DNA of 64,000 nt from Streblospio benedicti (taxonomy: Eukaryota > Annelida > Polychaeta > Spionida > Spionidae). Shown here in pieces: positions 52,101 through 61,100 of the stretch (within the stretch, counting starts at the first letter, position 1; each line of letters starts with the position of its first letter). The notes beneath the pieces are model-generated. The model had not been told where the DNA came from and searched no databases. It was given only the letters and a program-made list of their open reading frames with translations. The stretch lies in NCBI GenBank assembly GCA_019095985.1, contig CM032660.1, positions 16,007,692-16,071,691 on the forward strand, written 5' to 3'. Made by a program: the position numbers and the translations under genes.

Positions 52101-55100
52101 GTGCTCCACGTAAACATCCTAATAGAAGCACTGCAAGATAATCAAATTCTTGGAGGATATTTATCAAGCTAACTGGAAAAAATGGGTGAGCACTTGTGGC
52201 AAAACAAACCATCTGTCCAGTGACGGGATCCAGTGAAACTGCTTCTTTTTAAGGAAAGGAATGTGCTAATGGGAAAACTGTTTTTATAAATGGCGTTAGA
52301 GAATAGTAATTAAATGGAAATTGATATAATTACTCACAATTGGCAATTCAATACACATTTTTCAAAAATACAGAAAAGGACAGAAAATTACTCTTTTGAT
52401 GGGCTTAGCCACACAACAAACCATACAGATGCAAAGGAGGGTGGAATAACACAAACCATTGAGGTCTACATCTTTATTGTATTCAACTGGAACTTGACTA
52501 AGATGTGCCATTTGTAGTCTAGCCCATGCAAAGTATCTGGGCGTGGTGCTCTCTGATTGGTTGTCACCACATGATTCGAATGGCAAACAATATGGCATCA
52601 CATAGGGATCGAGATTTCGATGTATATGCATAATTGCATATTGCACATGTAATTATCAATCAAATTAATCATTTTACTTTTTCAAATTTATCAATTCGTA
52701 CTCAACTTCATACAGACCATAACAATAGATGAGTTACTTCACAACTGACTGTGAACATACACACATTAATAGGAAATATATTTTCGTGATACGAGTTTAA
52801 TGCACCTCTTCCATCAGAGAATTATTTAATACATTGGAACTCATGGCATATCCAATTTCCTATGTCGTCAAGCATGAATCCATTTTCTCCATCATAGAAA
52901 CGTATCTCATGTCACTCATAGACTTGCCATTTCAAGTATACATGCAGTTGAAGGAAAATCCAAATTTTTCATGCCATAAAAATTACCATGTACTGCAAGG
53001 TTTATCTTCCGATACATTGCAAAAATATGCTTGACATTTATCGTATTTATTGTCATAAATGAACAAACCGAATAGATGTACATGTATGAATGGCAGGGAT
53101 TGCAGCAATGCAACTTAGACGTAAGTGCTATTTTATTTGGCCGTACAATATAGCTGCATGTTACTATTGTGAAAGAAACATTGGATACATAAAAGCAATT
53201 TCACAAATATAATTCAGGATTAATAACAAATACCTGGAATAATTATTTAGAGCTTAAATAGTTAAGTTATTCACAGTTCTAGCTATGTTGTTCTAACTAT
53301 TTGTCAGAAATAAATGATTATCTAACTTCAAAAAAATGTCTCCTCAATATAACACTTCCACTTTGAAGTAATCTGCACCCAACATCCTATATGGCTCATT
53401 ACACCCAAATCTCAGCAAATTACGTTAGTAACGATTCATGGTTTTCATCCTACCATATATACTTATTCCTGACTGACTCATGACAACAATTCGCTCCAAT
53501 AATTTGTAACTTAATAGACATAACCTTATTTTGATGATGCAAATGATCTCTTGAAGATAAACTATTAGTTATCATAATTAAATAAGTGCCACAAATAATA
53601 CTAGACCAAATATTGATGACTTGGTAATGAGGTCGACTCACAAATCATAGGTCTAAGAGAATCTCTTTACACTGTTACAATATCTCCCAATGGGTCCAAT
53701 TATCTCTTTCAACTGGAACAAGTTTGCTAAGTGAGACTTAAATCACAAATCAAAATCCATAACAAATTTCTTGCTAAGCCATGTAAGAACTAAACGACAT
53801 GCCTGAACCTAAATTTTTCTGAACTTGAGTGGCCAAAATCTTGGGAAATCTTCCAGTAAAATCTCACTCTTTGGATGAGGGGTTTTCTTCAATAATTTAT
53901 GACTTGAATAATAAGCCTAAAATAAATAATGCACTACCAACAAAAATTACATAACAATCGTAATAAACAAATAAACTTGCAGTCAGTACATTGCTCTGGT
54001 CAACATGATTTGCAGAGACATGCATTTTAAGGAGATTATATTTCCTGAGGAAGATCGGTGACCCCTACTTTTTTCTTTGTATTCCTCACCGGTGACACTG
54101 TGGTATACACGATGGGAATTTTGAAAGAAAAATCAATGATGGATAAAGTAGGAGTGTATGAAGGTTCTAGAGAATTTAGGTAATTTATGACTTGTACCAA
54201 GTCATTGTCACCCAGGCTATTTACTTTCATACACCATCCTTTGACAGCTCACGTAGCTCAGTAGCACTGACTTCGGAGCTTCGCTGTCATTTTCTGTAGT
54301 AGCTAAAACTGTACACATCAATGATTGGGTTTGAAATATGAATTAGATATTACGCTTACATTGCCAAATTTGCAAAGATTTGCTTGGAATATTATATCGG
54401 CTATCGCCAAACAATAAGATTTTATTTTTCCCGCGAGAGGCTCTTTTCCATGATGTAAATCTACAGGTCATCAGTGACACTATATATAATATTGTTCAGA
54501 CAAAGAGGATTGTGAGGACTACAATGATACAATTTTTCGTGCTCAGTTTGATGTTCTAATAATATCCGCATTGACTAAATAAACTTGAAACCTCTTTGTA
54601 AACTTAAAAGTTTATTGCAAAATGTATACAAATTTTACTCAAGAAATTATTTTCAACTAATCTCAACCAAGGTTGAGCAAACATCACATAAAATATAAAC
54701 ATGCATCTTATAATAGCAATAAACAAGTAATAAGGTAGCTCCGTCCATTTCCGAATTCTACTATATGGACTGAACAAATGATATGATGAGTTTACAAGTC
54801 TGGTTCATCTGATATCATTGTCATGTAACCCTCTCGAGCTTGCAGCATGAACTTCCTTTTTTAGAGAGCAAGCTCTTTTTTTCCTTCCAGAGCAAGAACA
54901 AAAAGATTCAGGACATGTTATACATATACAGAATACCAAAGTGGATTACTTTCTTGTAGATTAAGATATGATTTCATTCAGTTTTATAAAAAAAAAACTC
55001 TAAACCAATCTTCAAAAGACTTGCATTAATTTTTCTGAGTAAATCGTTCCCAATTGGTGCATCAAGCATGTGGTCTACTAAGCATATGGATTCGGTATAA

Positions 55101-58100
55101 ACACCTGGATTATTAATATGATGATGTAAATCTTCTGTAACATGTTCATTTAAAAGCCCAATCCATTCAAATTGACAATACTAGATAGAGTTAATAGCTT
55201 GTTTAAACTAATATATTTTCATATGAATGTAAATGTAAATGTGGTAGTTTACTCAAGGCATGCTCTCACGACTTTAAATTTCACACCAGGTAATTGGCAC
55301 ACTGGTCGATCAATTGATCATTTCTCAACATACTTCCATGATATGACTGACAGAAGCATGACACTTTCAGTCACTATATATATGTACAAAACTCACATTC
55401 CAAATACATATCAGAGGAACGCGTACTAAATACAGGGGAATGAATTAGGGAAATCTACCCTCATAGTTGGGGTTAGAAGGCTAAGTACAGGCTTCATCTA
55501 TACAAGATGCAAGCTTTCATCTGCTATACAAAATGAGGATGAATAGGTAAGATACAACCATTGAGATGGACTTTATTGCTGCATGCATATGACTGCCATT
55601 TGCATGGACATGAACGTCGCAGTAAAATCTATATGATACGCATTGCACTATATGCAATGGACAAAAGCTGAATAAATGGACTTGGAATCAGCTTTTTCGT
55701 GCACATATTTTGTATGGTAAGTTTAAAGGGTTTTGATAAATCCCAGGGATAAATACAAATTAGAACCATTGTTACATGAATAAGAATGAAAGAAAAAATT
55801 CTTTTCCAACTGGCATATGCATTTTGTCATATAGTCCATGATATGACTTGCAATGCACATGACATGATTGAAAAAAAAATACATCTCTCATCAATCATTG
55901 CGAGTCACCTAATAATGTCAGTGCTGAAATCAATTGCTCACTGCTGCAAAACAATCTTTTATTAATAAAGTCCCCTTTATGAAACAAAATACACATCAAT
56001 TAGACCATGATCAAATCATAGTACTTTCAAATACTTGTATATAAAACTGATTCTTTCTTTTCTTTTCAATATTTCAAAGTTCTCTAAAAGGCAATAAATA
56101 CACTGGGTACATCTGTGGTCCTTCAAAATAGAAATGATTGCTAAAAGGAGATTACACATTTAAAGGTTATGCTCAGTGGGCTAACAAGTACATGTATGCT
56201 TGCAAAGAGACATTATGTGTTTTGTGCATTCTGTAAGTTCCTTTCATCTAAATAGCATATTAACATATCAAGAGCAATTTAAATACCACTCTTTAAATGC
56301 CATCTTAAAGTCCATCAAAATACGTGAAACAGCGAAATGTAAACTGAATGTATACATTATTTAGTTCATCTTTGCACAACACAAACACAATTTACCGTTG
56401 ACAGTTTCAGCAACTCCTGTTGCCATTTTCAAAACATCTCTGCGCATGTCAAGGTCATTCACCACGACTTCCGATGCCAAAAATCGGGTCGTACACTTGA
56501 GAGAGATGAAAGGCCCCCTCGTCTCGGTTCATGACCTGCTTCTGTCCTCGTATCTCTATCGCCTCCCTGATGGTTCTTGTTCTCCAATCCACCTCCCTAT
56601 CCAGTACAAAAACCATCAGGGAGGCGATGAGATACGAGGACAGAAGCAGGTCATGAACCGAGACGAGGGGGCCTTTCATCTCTCTCTTTTCCTCATCGGA
56701 AGTCGTGCTAAGTGACCTTGACATGCGCATCGATGTTTGAAAATGGCAACAGGAGTTGCCGAAACTGTCAACGGTAAATTGTGTTTGTGTTGTACAAAGA
56801 TGAACTAAATAATGTATATATATGTATTCCAACACGATGAACTCGTTCAAGGATGTAAACTGAATGATTTTCGTGAGATGTAAATCAATGTCAAACGTAA
56901 CAAAGCCCCTACATGCCCTGTCTAGCCCATGTTAAATCAGAAGTCTGCAATCAGAAATGAACTTTACGTCTGGCGAAAATCATTCAATTATGCAATCTCT
57001 GACACGTGACCTCGTGTTTTAACTTACAATAAATCATGGTATTTTCATAGGTGTAATAAATACGAATATTAAAACGTGAGAAAAGGCATCTTATTTTCCT
57101 TGCACTTTCAATTTGGAAAAGACATCGTTTATTGATCCTGGATATTACTGAACGCATACATTTTTGAATGAGCATTATCTTTAAGAAGCATCTTAATAAA
57201 TATATAACAATTTTACAATGAAATATGATTAAATGTGTGAAGACTTCTATATCTTACATCAAAACCACAAAAATTAAGCTGTTAGGATACTCCAAGTCAC
57301 AGATTTCCTTTTGTAAGCCCCTTGTGACATGCTCTGAGCATTATAGATGTCATCCATTTGTCTCCACAGCTCTCATGGCTCACATCATGACAAATGAACT
57401 TTCTCAAACATCAAAAAGTCAAACTCAATGTGAGCACTACACAAAACTGTGTCCATTTCTCTCTTGTCTTCACTTGGACACATGGAAATACTGTTACCAT
57501 AAAAAAAAATTATCGTGTAGCCATATCGAGATCTTAGGTGGGTGTTGAGCAAACATATGTTTAATTGGTCACAAATCTCAGTTCTGGTGAGAAAGCTACA
57601 GAACACTGAAATTTTCACCACAAAGTACTGAATACTTACCAGAGAGTTTATGTGAAGCTAGAAGTTTCAAATATCTATTAAGTTGATGTCAAAAGCCTAC
57701 TGTCCATGTACATCTAATAATTATTGCTTATAAGCCTGTATTTTTTTCACACCACTGACAGTGCTAGTTAGCAATTGAAACAGTAACAGTACATGTATTT
57801 TGTTAATGATTGATGTGCACTTTAACAAAGGCCAGACACAACACCAAAGAAATCATTCACTGTTAAATTAAAGGAGATGGATTTTTTGATTGCCTGTCAA
57901 AATCATTATTGTATGGGGATTGATTTTCATTTAGCGGTCACCGAAGACTTTGCTGCAATCCAGTCATGTGACAAGTTATACCTGAAGCGTTATTTGTCAA
58001 TACACAATCACCATAAATACACATGAAACGGAACTGCATCTCAATAAATGTCAGCTAGAATATAAGAATGCAAAGACTTTTATTGTCTACAAGAATGTAT

Positions 58101-61100
58101 TGCTGATTTGTCAGACTCCTTGTTTTCATTTTGTGATATTCTTCAAATGCAAAATCAGAAGATGAAGATAAATGTAAAAGTAATAAACACACAAATAAAA
58201 TAAAATTCATTTTGAGTGTACAAAGCAGAAATATACATGTATTACTGACAAACAGCAAACTAAATCATTTTTTTTTTTTAATAGCTATTTGAATAAAGAC
58301 TGTACATTGATTATGTCACTGTTTAGTTACCGGGGTAGATGCTTGACAATGCGACTTACCATACTCTTCCTCTTTATCTCCATCAACACTATCAGCAGCT
58401 AGGAGCAGTGTCTTAGGCCTGACATCGGCTTTACCCTCAGCCACAGGGGCCCCATCGGCACTCCAAACATCGTATTCTGTATGGTTACCTGCAGTGAGAA
58501 TTTAAAGAGAATTATTTTTTGCCTCTACAATCAACTACACACTAAAGTACTAGAGTCATTAGCACAAATCTCCCTTTGCTATTTGTACAAGAAAGGGTGT
58601 GTTTTATGGTCATTATGACAATGCAACCAGTCAAGTTGCCACAGCTAATATTTTGTATGATTGAAACATGTGTGAAAGTCCAGCAAGCCAGGATATTAAT
58701 TGGGCACAGTAATTCTTCAAAAATGGCTAATCTGGTTGGTGGTCATTCATGGCTACATGTTACTATAAAAAAGTACTTGCAAGAATAAATCATTGATGCA
58801 TAATCGACAAAATCAAATCAATATTATCATACAACCTACGGTAAGTCACACGAGCAACCCTAACTTGCTTTTACAGCCTTAGTAACATAAGATGTTCAAA
58901 TAGCTGACAAACTCGACAACTTAATCTAAAATTATTATGCAGTTGAAGGGAACCTCAAGATAACAGAAAATATGAGCTAAACAATATCAACATAATAAGT
59001 TTCTACAGTACCATTTACTATAGAATTAACTGAACTAAACTACCTTGAAGAACTCTCAGGTCATCTTCTATACTTAGAATTTCAAGGAGGTTGTCTTCAA
59101 AGGTAAATGATTCCATGTACAACATGGTGAGCTCTAAAAGAGCCGAACACAAGCCATTCATGTCCCGTGAGTTGAGCATAGCTTTTGATGGTAATTCACA
59201 CATTTTCTTTGTTCAATTTATCCACAAAGAAGCAAGGTCTTTGAAACTGCTCTCTTATGAATATTATTAATTGGTCATGGAAAAAACACTTGACGATAGA
59301 CGATAAGTTACAATAAGTATGATTATATCCATCAAGAACATTACTAGCTTAGTCAGGGTGCATTGTCATTTGTAGTGTGATTTCCACGTAACTGAGGCAC
59401 CAATTTTCTGTAATCAAGATTTATTTACATTCTTCTCTTATTTCTTCTCTTCTGTTTTATCAACAATTCTATTACAAAGATTAACTCAATATACATATGA
59501 TTTCCTAGTGTTTTTGAAAAAGAGCACAAGTACCGGTACAATGCATTTCTGTTAAAGTAACCTGTGAGTAATACATGCATGCTGAACTTCCATGAAAATT
59601 AACGTATTTCTCCAATAAATACAAAATTCAATGTAAAAGATCTATCTGTATCATTATCATTTAGTACTCATTTTACATCATTTACTTCCTTTTCTTTTCT
59701 TCAAATTATCAAAATAATAAGTGTCACAATTTTGGTGCTAATATTTTGAATAACCAGAGAGCACTATTGTATCTTTTTTCTCCCTTACGCCCAAATTTAT
59801 AATTTGAAATTTATCCTGTCATCATCATAATAAAGTTACAAATGCACTTCTGCATGGCTTACAAGGGTGCATCAAAAGTGAGCTTGCAATTGAGAAGCAA
59901 CTCCATGATGGGGACGCGGGGAGAAAGATGCAGGCAAGAGACCATTAGACTAAATATGGGAAGGACGTCTTTCAAAGACTGACAAAATTACCATAATCAT
60001 CTGTGATTTATAGATCCCCATGACATTTTCTATCACTGTGTAGTGTGTATTTATGAACATGTATATATTAACCAATAGATTGATGAATAGCTAACATATG
60101 CAGTCCAGAGATACATGTAGATTATCCTCATAAAAATAATGAGCAAAATGAAAACATTTAACCAATAATAACCGGGTAGAACGGGAAAATTTGGATTAAT
60201 CAACCTTAGTCATCAAAAATATTTTTAAAATAAGAAATAAAAAAAAATGCCATTGTATGTGAGTCATATTCAAATTAGCCATATACCAGTTACAAACAAA
60301 TTCTAAGTAAGTATCCAATTAAATAGCACTAGTTTGATTCTACTGGTGGGGGGATTTACAGGGGGTCAAGAAATCCCACATCCCTAATTTTTTGGCTTTG
60401 TTTTCCACATCTGTATTTTTTGGCCTTTTTCCCATACCCTACTTCCTTGAAATCTAATATCCCTTTTATTTTGGCCTTTTCCCCCACATGTCTCTTGTTT
60501 TCCCCTTTTTTCCACATCCCATTTTCTTATAAACCCAATCCACTGATATGCAGCAAAGCTGGTCTAGTTCATTTGTGTGAGCCGCCACAACATTGTGAGG
60601 CAAGTCATGAACGTGGAATGGTAGAGTAAAGAAGGTTGCATTATGAAGAGCAAGACAATCATGCTGCAGAAAGTGGTATAGCAGATAAACATTCATTACA
60701 TGAAATAATAAAATAATACTATTGTTTCATCAAAATAGCTATTCATTCCAAATAAACAACAAATATATTGTAATGTGAAATCATGCTGTGATATGAGCAA
60801 ATTTCATCATTTTATAAGGCTGCCAGACATGACTTAAAGCTGCCCACTTACTCTGTTTGCATGTGACAAATGTGGAGTGTTTAGAGTATAATCATAACAT
60901 TGTTAACAAAATATGTATACAAATATATACGGTGGGATATGCAACCAAAAAAAAAGAAACGCTAGTACTATGACCATCTTCACTAAGGACACAGTACACT
61001 CATACATGAGAGTGGGACTCAATGAAAATCCCTGAAATACTGCGTGAATTAACTAATATTGGGCGAAGCCTATCTGTTATCTATTACCATCCATGGTGGA

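Noticed and set aside
54036-54230. 64-codon minus-strand ORF (MKVNSLGDNDLVQV...) in AKAP10 intron
   Set aside because: It looks protein-like, but the flanking acceptor is weak, it ends in a stop inside the intron, and AKAP10 exons 3 and 4 join in phase without it.
54242-54300. tRNA-like A box (GTAGCTCAGTAG)
   Set aside because: No matching B box at the right distance and no cloverleaf can be drawn.
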